Shown one piece after another: positions 56,413 to 64,000 of a stretch of DNA of 64,000 nt. Position 1 is the first letter of the stretch, and every line of letters begins with the position of its first letter. The stretch is from Hyphomonadaceae bacterium (GTDB lineage: Bacteria; Pseudomonadota; Alphaproteobacteria; Caulobacterales; Aquidulcibacteraceae). The notes beneath the pieces are model-generated. The model had not been told where the DNA came from. It saw nothing but the letters and a program-made list of their open reading frames with translations, and ran no database searches. A program made the translations under genes and the position numbers. The stretch is from assembly GCA_023384105.1 (NCBI GenBank), contig JAHDXR010000005.1:186001-250000 (forward strand), written 5' to 3'.

Positions 56413-56424
56413 GAGCGTCTTTAT

Positions 56425-56440
56425 AACTAACCGGTTAGTT
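56425..56440. promoter_or_regulatory. TetR operator, 16-bp perfect palindrome
   Basis: AACTAACCGGTTAGTT is a perfect palindrome lying 12 bp upstream of the TetR start, with an extra AGTT half-word following. ACTAACCGGTTAGT-type sites are common targets of TetR-family repressors of efflux operons. Binding here would block the whole four-gene operon. Confidence 0.75.
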
Positions 56441-56492
56441 AGTTGCAAGCGGTTTTTGGCCTTTGCGCTGGATACTTGGACGTCGGCGGGAC

Positions 56493-56543
56493 GTGGAAAC
56501 GCTGCATGCCGGCATCTTGCCGGCAACCCCGCTTCATCCTGCA
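56493..56543. repeat. Element C, 51-bp copy
   Basis: Reads GTGGAAACGCTGCATGCCGG at one end and CCCCGCTTCATCCTGCA at the other, the inverse of the 14413-14463 copy with a few changes. It lies between the TetR operator and the MFS stop codon. Confidence 0.7.
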
Positions 56544-56563
56544 CCTGGGGAGCGGGTGCGGCG

Positions 56564-57850
56564 TCAGTCGACCCAGTCGCGCCGCAGCGTGCGGGCGGCG
56601 ACCAGATAGAGCAGCGCGGCGACGAGATAGAAGCCGCTGCCGGCGAGGATCGAGTAGCGCAGCGACTCTTCGCCGAACTGCGCCGAGAGCACGTCCGAGA
56701 GCAGGCCGAGCAGGTAGGTGCCGAGGCCGATGCCGATCAGATTGTTGATGAAGAGGAAGCTTGCCGAAGCGGTCGTGCGCATGTTCGCCGGCGCGAGGTG
56801 CTGCACGGCGGCGATCACCGGGCCGAGCCAGACAAGGCCGAGCGCGGTCGGCGCGAGGAACAGGAAAAACGCGACCAGCGGCGACGGCGAGAGCAGCCCG
56901 ATCGCGTAGCACGGCAGCGCCAGCATCCAGGCGCCGGCCGGCACCAGCGCGAACATGGCGCGGCGTTTGGCGCCGAGCTTGTCGCCCAGCAGGCCGCCGA
57001 GCCACACGCCGATAACGCCGCCGATCAGCAGGATGGAAGCGTAGTAGAACGCGGCCTGCTGCAGATCGAAGCCGTAGGAGCGGCGCAGGAACGTCGGAAT
57101 CCAGTAGAACGAGCCGTAGCCCATGATCGAGGAGCACGACGCCCCGAACGAGAGCAGCCAGAAGCTCGGCTTCCTGGTGATGACGCCGAGCGACTGCAAC
57201 AGGCCGGCTTTCTCCGGCACGCCCGCCTGCGGCTTCACGTCGTAGCGGCCGCGGTCCGGCTCCTTGACCAACAGCTTGAAGATCGGCGCGATCAGCACGC
57301 CGGCGAGCCCGACGGTGACGAACGCCGCGCGCCAGTCGACCAGGCTCGCGACGATGCCGCCGAGCGCAATGCCCGCGGCGCTGCCGATCGGGATGCCGAA
57401 CGAATAGACCGCGAGCGCCCGTGCGCGCTCGTTCGGCGGAAAGTAGTCGGAGATCAGCGAATAGGCGGGCGCGACCCCGCCTGCTTCGCCGACGCCGACG
57501 CCCATGCGGGTGAGAAACAGCTGAGTGTAATTCTGCGCGACGCCGCAGAGCGCGGTGAAGCCGCTCCACAAGGTCAGCGCCGCCGTCATGATCCAGGTGC
57601 GGTTGCTGCGGTCGGCGAGCCAGGCGATCGGGATGCCCAGGCCGGTGTAGAACAGCGCGAACGACAGCCCGCCGAGCAGCCCCATCTCCGCATCCGTCGC
57701 GCCGAGCTCTTCCTGAATCGGCGTATTCAGGATGCCCATGATCTGACGGTCGATGAAGTTGAACGTGTAGACGACGAAGAGCAGCGCCAGCACGGTGAGG
57801 CGGCGCGGATCTGCGGGCTGCGGCGGGGCTTGCGAGGTTTGCTCTGTCAT
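56564..57850 (-). CDS. MFS transporter (spinster-like/ACS-type)
   Basis: The 428-residue protein has 12 hydrophobic segments. VYTFNFIDRQIMGILNTPIQ at the N-terminus and WLADRSNRTWIM in the 2-3 loop mark the group related to spinster and hexuronate/aromatic acid porters found beside TonB receptors in alphaproteobacteria. It is downstream of the TonB receptor gene but separated from it by a strong terminator, and its ATG has no clear ribosome site, so expression may depend on readthrough or a leaderless transcript. Confidence 0.9.
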   Translation of the reverse strand: MTEQTSQAPPQPADPRRLTVLALLFVVYTFNFIDRQIMGILNTPIQEELGATDAEMGLLGGLSFALFYTGLGIPIAWLADRSNRTWIMTAALTLWSGFTALCGVAQNYTQLFLTRMGVGVGEAGGVAPAYSLISDYFPPNERARALAVYSFGIPIGSAAGIALGGIVASLVDWRAAFVTVGLAGVLIAPIFKLLVKEPDRGRYDVKPQAGVPEKAGLLQSLGVITRKPSFWLLSFGASCSSIMGYGSFYWIPTFLRRSYGFDLQQAAFYYASILLIGGVIGVWLGGLLGDKLGAKRRAMFALVPAGAWMLALPCYAIGLLSPSPLVAFFLFLAPTALGLVWLGPVIAAVQHLAPANMRTTASASFLFINNLIGIGLGTYLLGLLSDVLSAQFGEESLRYSILAGSGFYLVAALLYLVAARTLRRDWVD

Positions 57851-57861
57851 CGGTCAAGAAA

Positions 57862-57892
57862 AACGGCGGCGCGAGAGTGCCGCGCCGCCGTT
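57862..57892 (-). terminator. Rho-independent terminator after the TonB receptor gene
   Basis: AACGGCGGCGCG and CGCGCCGCCGTT form a perfect 12-bp stem with a 7-nt loop; on the minus strand it is followed by TTTTTCTT. It stops 15 bp after the receptor gene's stop and ends 11 bp before the MFS start. Confidence 0.85.
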
Positions 57893-57906
57893 CCAGTGCG
57901 GGGAGA

Positions 57907-60174
57907 TCAGAAGCGGACCTCGATCGCGCCGGTGACTGTGAGCGGGTCTCCATAGAAGGCCGTCACAGAATTGTCCGTCGCTGCGCCGGGGAAATTGTAG
58001 CCTGAAGTGATGTAGCGTTCGTCGCCGAGGTTGCGGCCGTAGAGGCCGATCCGCAGACGATCATTGTCCGAGCGCCAGTAGATCGACGCATTGTACAGCG
58101 TGAACGCGTCCTGATCGAGCAGCGGGATCGCCGTCTCGAACTGTTGCGTGTCGCCGCGATAGGAGGCGGCGCCGGTGAAGGCGATCGACCCGGGCAGGGA
58201 GCCCAGCGTAAGCGGGACCTCGTAGGTGAGGCTCACGGAGCCGGTCCAGTCCGGCGTGTTCTGCACTTTGCGCTGCTCCGCGACGTTCACGCCGCCGACG
58301 ATGAACTCGGTGTATTCCGCGTCGATGTAGCCGAACGAAAGCGCGCCGCGGAGCGAGTCCGTGAACCGCGCGGTGCCTTCAAACTCGATGCCCGAGAACT
58401 CGGCGGCGCCGGCATTGGTGACGGTGCCGACGAACGTGGTCGTCGGCGGCGGCCCTGGGTTGATGACGATGACGGAGCCGGGAATCTGCACGTCGGTGTA
58501 GTCGGCGAAGAACACGGCGGTGTTGGCCGTGACGCGGCCGTCCCACAGCGTCGCCTTGGCGCCGACTTCGTAGGAGTCGACATATTCCGGCAGGAAGCCC
58601 TCGCGGACGTCGGCGTTGGCGAAGTTGCCGCGCGGGTCGAAGCCGCCGCCTTTGAAGCCTTGCGAGTACGAGGCGTAGAGGTTGAGCGTATCGCTCGGCG
58701 CCCACGCCAGGATCACGCGCGGCGTGAAGGCGTCGTCGGTGCGCGTGCCGCGGAAGTGCGGCACGACCTGTTCGCCGCCGACGACGACAGGCGGCGTTAT
58801 GCTGATGCCGGAGCCGCCGAAGTACGGCGAATTGAGGCCGAGGAACGTTTCGCGCCAGATGTGGGCGGTGCGTTCGTCCTCGGTATAGCGGCCGCCGACC
58901 GTGAGGCTCCACTGGTCGGTGATGTCGTAGGTCGCTTCGCCGAACACCGCCCAGGTTTCGGTGCCGACGTCGCCATAGGTGAAACTGGTCGCGCCCGAGA
59001 GGCCGAACACCACGTCGAACGCGTGGAATGCGTTGGCGTCGAGATAGTAGGCGCCGCCGACGACGTGCAGGCGATCGCCTTCATAGATCAGCTGCAGTTC
59101 CTGGCTGAACTGATCGTTGTTGTAGTGGGCCGGCACATCCATGGACGGGAAGGGCGTGGAGTCGAAGTCGATCGGCGCGATCGAGCGGTCCGAGCGGTCC
59201 GCAGTGATCGAACGCAGCGTGAGATTGTCGGTGATTCGCCAATCGACGAGCAGTTGCGCGCCGCGCGAGATCACGCGGTTTTCCGTCAGCGGGCCGAGCG
59301 TGGTGATGCCGGACTCGGTATCGTACTCGCTCGAGAGCGGTGAGGCGCTGTTGCCGGGGATGAGGCTCGGCAGCAGGCGGTAGCCTTGACGCGGCGCAGA
59401 GTTGTCCTCGGTGTAGTCGGCGCTCAGGCGGACGAGGAAGTCCGGCGTCGGCTCCCATTCGCCCGACACGCGCGCGGCGAATATGTCCTTGTTGTAGTTG
59501 TCCTCGCCGGTGAAGAGATTTTCGCCGAAGCCGCCGCGCGTGAGGCCGGCGACGGCGCCGCCGATGCGCAGCGTGTCGGTGATCGGCGTGGAGCCGGAAA
59601 GCACGACGTCGAGCTGATCGTAGCTGCCGACGGCGACGCGCGCGCGCAAGGTCGGATCGTCGCGATCGATCCGGCGCGTCACGTATTTGATGGCGCCGCC
59701 GATCGTGTTGCGGCCGTAGAGCGTGCCTTGCGGGCCGCGCAGGACCTCAAGGCGCTCGATGTCGTAGATATCGAGCAGCGCGCCCTGCGGGCGGTTGAGA
59801 TAGACGTCGTCCACATAGATGCCGACGCCTTGCTCGAAGCCGGCCACCGGATCCTGCTGACCGACGCCGCGGATGAAGGCGGTGAGCGTGGTATTCGTGG
59901 CGCGGGAGGCCTCAAGCGTCACGTTAGGCGTCGTCTCGCCGATGGCGGTGATGTCCTGGGCGCCGCGCGCTTCCAGCGTTTCCGCGCTATAGGCGGTCAC
60001 CGCGATCGGCACCTCCTGGAGCGTCTCTTCGCGCCGGCGCGCCGTGACGACGATGCCTTCGTCCTCTTCGACCACCGCATCCTGCGCCATCGCCGGCGCC
60101 GTGAATGCAAACGGCGTAGCGCAGACGCTCGCCAACAACAGCGCCAGACGCGCCGGATCGCCAAACCGCTTCAT
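57907..60174 (-). CDS. TonB-dependent outer-membrane receptor
   Basis: The ATG at 60174 gives 755 residues: signal peptide (LALLLASVCATPFAFTAPAM), a TonB-box-like segment (GIVVTARRREETLQEVPIAV), plug domain with GVGIYVDDVYLNRPQGALLD, and a beta-barrel ending in the aromatic residue Phe (GAIEVRF). It imports a bulky ligand using TonB energy. Overlap with the alpha/beta hydrolase gene and a neighbouring MFS transporter and acyl-CoA ligase suggest a lipid- or ester-like carbon source rather than iron; this is inference. Confidence 0.94.
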   Translation of the reverse strand: MKRFGDPARLALLLASVCATPFAFTAPAMAQDAVVEEDEGIVVTARRREETLQEVPIAVTAYSAETLEARGAQDITAIGETTPNVTLEASRATNTTLTAFIRGVGQQDPVAGFEQGVGIYVDDVYLNRPQGALLDIYDIERLEVLRGPQGTLYGRNTIGGAIKYVTRRIDRDDPTLRARVAVGSYDQLDVVLSGSTPITDTLRIGGAVAGLTRGGFGENLFTGEDNYNKDIFAARVSGEWEPTPDFLVRLSADYTEDNSAPRQGYRLLPSLIPGNSASPLSSEYDTESGITTLGPLTENRVISRGAQLLVDWRITDNLTLRSITADRSDRSIAPIDFDSTPFPSMDVPAHYNNDQFSQELQLIYEGDRLHVVGGAYYLDANAFHAFDVVFGLSGATSFTYGDVGTETWAVFGEATYDITDQWSLTVGGRYTEDERTAHIWRETFLGLNSPYFGGSGISITPPVVVGGEQVVPHFRGTRTDDAFTPRVILAWAPSDTLNLYASYSQGFKGGGFDPRGNFANADVREGFLPEYVDSYEVGAKATLWDGRVTANTAVFFADYTDVQIPGSVIVINPGPPPTTTFVGTVTNAGAAEFSGIEFEGTARFTDSLRGALSFGYIDAEYTEFIVGGVNVAEQRKVQNTPDWTGSVSLTYEVPLTLGSLPGSIAFTGAASYRGDTQQFETAIPLLDQDAFTLYNASIYWRSDNDRLRIGLYGRNLGDERYITSGYNFPGAATDNSVTAFYGDPLTVTGAIEVRF

Positions 60175-61028
60175 GAGACTGCTCCTCCGCTCCTCAAGTC
60201 GGGCCGCCGCTCCGTGTTGCGGACGAAAGCCTCGATCTCCTTGAAAAATGCATCCGGCGCTTCGAGATGGGGGACGTGCCCCGCGCCGGCGATCACCGCG
60301 CGTTCGCCGCGCGGAGCTGTGTGTGCGACGAAGGCCGTCGCGCCATCGGGATAGACTTGGCTGTCGGCGCCGGAGATCACGAGCATCGGCGCATCGATGC
60401 GCGTAAGCGCGCCGCGGAAATCCTGGGCCGCCATCGACGCCCACAGCGCAGCCATCGCTTCGGGGTCGGCGTTCGACATTTCGGCCTGCGCCCACTCGAC
60501 CAGGTCGGGGCGCCGCTCGCGCAGGCTGGGCGCGAACATGCGCGGCGCGAAGCGGGCGACGTAGGCGGGCCAATCGGCCTCGATTTCGGCAAGGGTCGCG
60601 GCGACGTCGGCTCTGGCGTAGCCGCCGGCGAGTCCGTCGCGCCAGATGTCGTCGTTGACCAGGCGCGGCGCCATGTCTTCGACGACGAGGCCGGCCAGGC
60701 GCGGGCCGAGCTTGGGCGCGGCGGCCCACAGCGCCATGGCGCCCATCGACCAGCCCAGCCCGATCACGCCGTCGAGGTCGAGCGCGGCGGCGAAATGGAC
60801 GATATCGTCGGCCAGGGTTTCAATGGTCAGCGGGGCCGCGCCCCGGCTGGCGCCCGGGTGGCCGCGTAGCGTGACAGTGAGGACGCGATGATGAGCGGCG
60901 AGACGGGCGCTCAGATCCTGGAAAAAGCCGCCGTTCGCGGCCCAGCCGTGCACCAGCAGGAGGGGCGAGCCCGCGCCGGCGTCGGCGTAGGCCATCGTCG
61001 CCCCGTCTGGCAAAACATGCACAGGCAT
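60171..61028 (-). CDS. Alpha/beta hydrolase (BioH/MhpC-like)
   Basis: The ATG at 61028 (MPVHVLPDGATMAYADAG) is the likely start, giving 285 residues; an ATG at 61052 would add eight. The fold has LLLVHGWAANGGFF (oxyanion hole), the nucleophile in LGWSMGAMAL, and the histidine in AGAGHVPHLEAPDAF. It hydrolyses an ester or similar bond. Its stop overlaps the start of the TonB receptor gene, so it may act on what the receptor imports. Confidence 0.9.
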   Translation of the reverse strand: MPVHVLPDGATMAYADAGAGSPLLLVHGWAANGGFFQDLSARLAAHHRVLTVTLRGHPGASRGAAPLTIETLADDIVHFAAALDLDGVIGLGWSMGAMALWAAAPKLGPRLAGLVVEDMAPRLVNDDIWRDGLAGGYARADVAATLAEIEADWPAYVARFAPRMFAPSLRERRPDLVEWAQAEMSNADPEAMAALWASMAAQDFRGALTRIDAPMLVISGADSQVYPDGATAFVAHTAPRGERAVIAGAGHVPHLEAPDAFFKEIEAFVRNTERRPDLRSGGAVS

Positions 61029-61105
61029 CGCCCGGCGTTCCCCCTCGGCCATTCCCCGGCCGATTTTTCCTTGTGTTCGCCGCCCTTGTAGCGGAGACTT
61101 GAAAC

Positions 61106-61753
61106 ATGAGTCAACATTCAGGTTCGGGCGTCGCAGCGGCGCAGGAGCGCACAGGCCCCAAAACGGAGCGCGGCCGGCGGACGCTCAGGCGGCTGCTCGA
61201 TGCGGCGGGGGAAGAATTTGGCGTCCGCGGCTACCACGAGACGGCGATCAGCCACATCACCCAGCGGGCGGGAGTGGGGCTGGGCACCTTCTACGTCTAC
61301 TTCAAGTCGAAGGAGGAGGTGTTCAAAGCCCTGGTGGCCGACATGGGCGCACGCACCCGCCATGCGCTCAGCGAGAGCGTGAAGGACGCCCCGAACCGGC
61401 TCGAGGCCGAGCGCCTCGGCATCCAGGCCTACCTGGAATTCGTGCGCATGCATAAGTCGCTTTATCGCGTCGTCATGGAGGCGCAGTTCGTCGCCCCGGA
61501 CGCCTACCGCGCCTATTACCGCACCTTCTCCGACGCGTACCGCCAGCAGCTCAGCCAGGCGGCCAAGCGCGGCGAGATCAGCGACGGCGACGCCGAGGTG
61601 CGGGTGTGGGCGCTGATGGGCGCCTCGACGTTTCTCGGGTTGAAATACGGCGTCTGGGAAGACGGCGCCGACGTGAACGCGGTGTCCGAGGCCGCTGCGG
61701 ATTTGATGATCAACGGGCTCGCGCCGCGAGCCAAGAACGGCGACGCCTCATAA
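61106..61753 (+). CDS. TetR-family regulator
   Basis: The 215-residue protein has the helix-turn-helix HETAISHITQRAGVGLGTFY (residues about 45-64) and an all-helical ligand domain. It is divergent from the alpha/beta hydrolase and TonB receptor genes and 25 bp before the acyl-CoA ligase gene, so it probably controls both transcripts, likely in response to an acyl-CoA. A TTGA-N8-TCAA palindrome overlaps its start codon region (about 61099-61114). Confidence 0.9.
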   Translation: MSQHSGSGVAAAQERTGPKTERGRRTLRRLLDAAGEEFGVRGYHETAISHITQRAGVGLGTFYVYFKSKEEVFKALVADMGARTRHALSESVKDAPNRLEAERLGIQAYLEFVRMHKSLYRVVMEAQFVAPDAYRAYYRTFSDAYRQQLSQAAKRGEISDGDAEVRVWALMGASTFLGLKYGVWEDGADVNAVSEAAADLMINGLAPRAKNGDAS

Positions 61754-61778
61754 GAATGCGCGCCAGGGGAGGGAAACC

Positions 61779-63380
61779 ATGGGTGTCGACCTCGTCGACA
61801 TCACCGCCAAGCGGGCGGCGCTGACGCCGCAGCGCATCGCGTTCGAGGACGCGCTCACCGGGCGCACGATGACCTACGCCGAACTCGATGATCGCGCCGC
61901 GCGCGCGGCGGCGGCGCTGGCGTCGCTCGGCGTCGAGCGCGAAGACCGCGTCGCCATCCTCTGCCGCAACCGTGTCGAGTTCTTCGAAATCCTGTTCGCC
62001 TGCGCCAAGCTCGGCGCGATCCTCGCGCCGTTGAACTGGCGCGCGCCGGCGGCGGAGCTGAAGCCATTGATGGCGGACTGCACGCCGAAAGCGCTGATCT
62101 ACGGCGCGGAGGACGCCGCCTCCGCGCATGCGCTTGCACGTGAAGGGCTGGCGCTCGTGGCGCTGGATCCTGGACCGCCGGCGTCCTCGCCGGCATGCGC
62201 CGTTTCAACTCCAAGCGACGTTGCAGCTGGAAACGTCATCGCCGGCGAGGACGCCGGCGGTCCAAGTGCGTATGCGCGTTTGCTTGCTGACGCTTCGCCG
62301 TTGCGCACCGAGCGCCGTTGGCGCGGCGAGGCGATTTGGTCGCTGAGCTATACGTCGGGCACCACCGGCGCGCCGAAAGGCGTGATCCAGACCTATCAGA
62401 TGGCCGCCGTGAACGCGTTTCACGTTGCGCAGGCGTTCGGCGTCAATGGCGGCGACACCACGCTCAACTTCCTGCCGCTGTTCCACACCGCCGGCATCCA
62501 GCTGGTCACGCTGCCGACGCTGATCGCGGGCGGCACGGTGATCGTGACGCCCGGGTTCGACGAGGCGCGCGCGCTTGAGCTGATGCCGCGGCTCGACGTG
62601 TTCTTCAGCGTGCCCGCCGTCTATCAGCAGTTGGCGCTGCATCCTGCGTTCGAGCGCGCCGATCTTTCGCGCGTGCGTTCGTGGGGCTGCGGCGGGGCGC
62701 CGTTGTCCGATGTGCTGGTGGAGCGTTTCGCCGCGAAGGGCGTGCGCGTCTGCAACGGCTACGGCATGACGGAAACCGGCCCTACCGCATTCGTCGCCGC
62801 GCCGGAAGATGCGCTGACGAAGATCGGCTCCGTCGGCAAGCCGCAGATGCTGCTCGATGTCCGCATCGTCGACGTGAACGGCGAAGACGTCGCCGAGGGC
62901 GAGAGCGGCGAGATCTGGATGCGCGGCGCGGGGCTCACGCCCGGCTACTGGAAGCGGCCGGAGGAGACGGCGAAGGCGTTCACGCCGGACGGCTGGCTCA
63001 GAAGCGGCGACATCGGCCGGCGCGACGCCGACGGCTGCTATTACGTCGCCGGCCGGATCAAGGAGATGTACATTTCGGGCGGCGAGAACGTGTATCCGGC
63101 CGAAGTCGAGAACGCGCTCGCGCGCCATCCGGCCGTGCTGGAGGCGGCTGTGCTCGGCGTAGCGGACGAGACATGGGGCGAGGTCGGGCACGCCTTCGTG
63201 CTGATGCGCCCCGGCGCGCAGCCGATCTCGGCGGCCGATCTGATTCAGTTTTGCCGCGGCAATCTCGCCGGGTATAAAACCCCGCGCCACGTGACCTTCG
63301 TGGACGAGTTCCCGCGCACCGCCGCGGGCAAGATCAGGAAGCATTTGCTCGCGCCGGCGCCGCACGCGCCGTCGCGCTGA
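61779..63380 (+). CDS. AMP-dependent acyl-CoA ligase with an in-frame repeat insertion
   Basis: The 533-residue enzyme activates a carboxylic acid to its CoA thioester (FadD-like). The AMP-binding motif YTSGTTGAPKG, NGYGMTETGPTAF, GWLRSGDIG and the C-terminal catalytic lysine in RTAAGKIRKH are all intact. About residues 132-163 (from PGPPASSPACAV to AGEDAGGPS) are encoded by a 94-bp palindromic element; sequence on both sides (LALVALD, AYARLLADASPL) reads like one continuous family segment. The enzyme likely stays active because the insert is in a loop of the N-terminal domain. Confidence 0.92.
   Translation: MGVDLVDITAKRAALTPQRIAFEDALTGRTMTYAELDDRAARAAAALASLGVEREDRVAILCRNRVEFFEILFACAKLGAILAPLNWRAPAAELKPLMADCTPKALIYGAEDAASAHALAREGLALVALDPGPPASSPACAVSTPSDVAAGNVIAGEDAGGPSAYARLLADASPLRTERRWRGEAIWSLSYTSGTTGAPKGVIQTYQMAAVNAFHVAQAFGVNGGDTTLNFLPLFHTAGIQLVTLPTLIAGGTVIVTPGFDEARALELMPRLDVFFSVPAVYQQLALHPAFERADLSRVRSWGCGGAPLSDVLVERFAAKGVRVCNGYGMTETGPTAFVAAPEDALTKIGSVGKPQMLLDVRIVDVNGEDVAEGESGEIWMRGAGLTPGYWKRPEETAKAFTPDGWLRSGDIGRRDADGCYYVAGRIKEMYISGGENVYPAEVENALARHPAVLEAAVLGVADETWGEVGHAFVLMRPGAQPISAADLIQFCRGNLAGYKTPRHVTFVDEFPRTAAGKIRKHLLAPAPHAPSR
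62171..62264 (+). repeat. Palindromic element A, 94-bp copy inside the acyl-CoA ligase gene
   Basis: The copy begins TGGACCGCCGGCGTCCTCGC and ends GCGAGGACGCCGGCGGTCCA, the same arms as the 23632-23729 copy, with an inner CGTTTC/GAAACG pair in the spacer. It lies within the ligase gene with no stop codon or frame break; with two flanking bases it accounts for 32 codons. Confidence 0.8.
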
Positions 63381-63414
63381 GCGGAGGCTGCAAGCAGGGA
63401 AGGGACGCGAGCCA

Positions 63415-64000
63415 ATGATCATTACAGGGCGGAACGCCTCACGCCGCGCATTGCTCGCGGGCGTATCGGGCGCGGTGCTGACGAGTGGTTGCTCGTCTTT
63501 TTTTGTCCCGAACAATGACACCGGTAACAGCGCTTTGCGGCGCGACGCCCGCGCGGCGATGAAGCGCGCCGCGCGCTTCATGCGCGAGCGGGTGGCGTAT
63601 CGCGGCGGCTATGTCTGGAGCTACCTGCCGGACTTCTCGCGCCGCTGGGGCGAGATGGAAGCCTATCCGACCATGATCTGGATCCAGCCGCCGGGCACGG
63701 CGACGGTCGGCCATCTCTATCTCGACTGCTTCCACGCCACGCGCGACGAGTTCTACTACCAGGCCGCGATGGAAGTGGCCGAGGGCCTGATCGCGGCGCA
63801 GCATCCGGCCGGCGGCTGGAACTACCTGCACGATTTCGCGGGCGAAGACTCGGCGCGGCGCTGGTACGGCACGATCGGCAAGAACGGCTGGCGGCTGGAG
63901 GAATTCCACCACTATTACGGCAATGCGACGTTCGATGACGCGGGCGCGTCGGAAGCATCGCAATTCCTGTTGCGGCTTTACCTCGAACGCCGCGCGCGCA
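63415..64000 (+). CDS. Exported pectate-lyase-like (alpha/alpha toroid) protein, cut by the window edge
   Basis: About 195 residues are visible from the ATG at 63415. A twin-arginine-like, lipobox-ended leader (SRRALLAGVSGAVLTSGCSS) is followed by GGYVWSYLPDFSRRWGEMEA, TVGHLYLDCFHATRDEFYY, HPAGGWNYLHDF and LEEFHHYYGNATFDD, a pattern I associate with proteins annotated as pectate lyases of the PelA/PL10-like toroid group. It is 34 bp after the ligase gene. Substrate and catalytic residues cannot be checked in this part. Confidence 0.7.
   Translation, partial: MIITGRNASRRALLAGVSGAVLTSGCSSFFVPNNDTGNSALRRDARAAMKRAARFMRERVAYRGGYVWSYLPDFSRRWGEMEAYPTMIWIQPPGTATVGHLYLDCFHATRDEFYYQAAMEVAEGLIAAQHPAGGWNYLHDFAGEDSARRWYGTIGKNGWRLEEFHHYYGNATFDDAGASEASQFLLRLYLERRAR

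Overview
The window is a GC-rich, densely coded bacterial chromosome segment with no rRNA, tRNA, CRISPR array or phage module that I can see. The gene content (PotFGHI/Puu polyamine genes, an Entner-Doudoroff cluster, a TonB-dependent receptor, ClpB, small Ala/Glu-rich lipoproteins) suggests an aerobic alphaproteobacterium, possibly of the Caulobacterales/Hyphomonadaceae type. The taxonomic call is inference; no marker gene is present.

Layout. (1) 1-14.4 kb is a polyamine-use region: two class III aminotransferases, a glutamine-synthetase-like ligase, aspartate 1-decarboxylase (panD), the periplasmic binding protein, two permeases and ATPase of a putrescine/spermidine ABC importer, gamma-Glu-GABA hydrolase, a third aminotransferase, a GntR/FCD regulator, a second glutamine-synthetase-like ligase and a PuuB-like oxidase. 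(2) 14.5-20.8 kb is an Entner-Doudoroff cluster: eda, a KdgK-type kinase and a LacI-family repressor on the minus strand, divergent from zwf and edd. (3) 20.9-28 kb holds a GT39-type membrane glycosyltransferase, the two-step agmatine-to-putrescine pathway (aguA, aguB), a DUF433/PIN-like toxin-antitoxin pair, a DsbA-like oxidoreductase and acs. (4) 28-36 kb has divergent lrp/ald, small proteins (MmcQ/YjbR, a zinc-ribbon protein, a YjhX-like protein), a sterol-desaturase-family enzyme, a PhzF-like protein, succinate-semialdehyde dehydrogenase and a universal stress protein. (5) 36-47 kb has clpB, an EF-G-like GTPase, a PaaI thioesterase, a DMT exporter, an acyl-CoA dehydrogenase, a GDPD phosphodiesterase and a family of small lipoproteins. 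(6) 47-51.2 kb is poorly characterised and includes a two-gene membrane/VWA-like module and cysQ. (7) 51.3-64 kb has a soluble CapD-like nucleotide-sugar enzyme, a TetR-regulated HlyD/ABC-2 export operon with a clear 16-bp operator, then MFS transporter, TonB receptor, alpha/beta hydrolase, TetR, acyl-CoA ligase and the start of a pectate-lyase-like protein.

How the genes work together: agmatine can be converted to putrescine by AguA and AguB; imported or made putrescine can be gamma-glutamylated, oxidised, and hydrolysed to GABA, or transaminated directly; GABA carbon can reach succinate through an aminotransferase and the SSADH at 33.7-35.1 kb. The gamma-glutamyl-aminobutyraldehyde dehydrogenase step is not in the window unless that SSADH covers it.

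The most unusual signal is a family of GCCGGC-rich palindromic elements scattered through the window. Most are between genes, but two lie inside coding sequences without breaking the frame (a 27-bp copy in an aminotransferase, a 94-bp copy in an acyl-CoA ligase) and so are apparently translated. One copy is nested inside a second, unrelated inverted-repeat family. This resembles the behaviour of Rickettsia palindromic elements, in an unrelated sequence.
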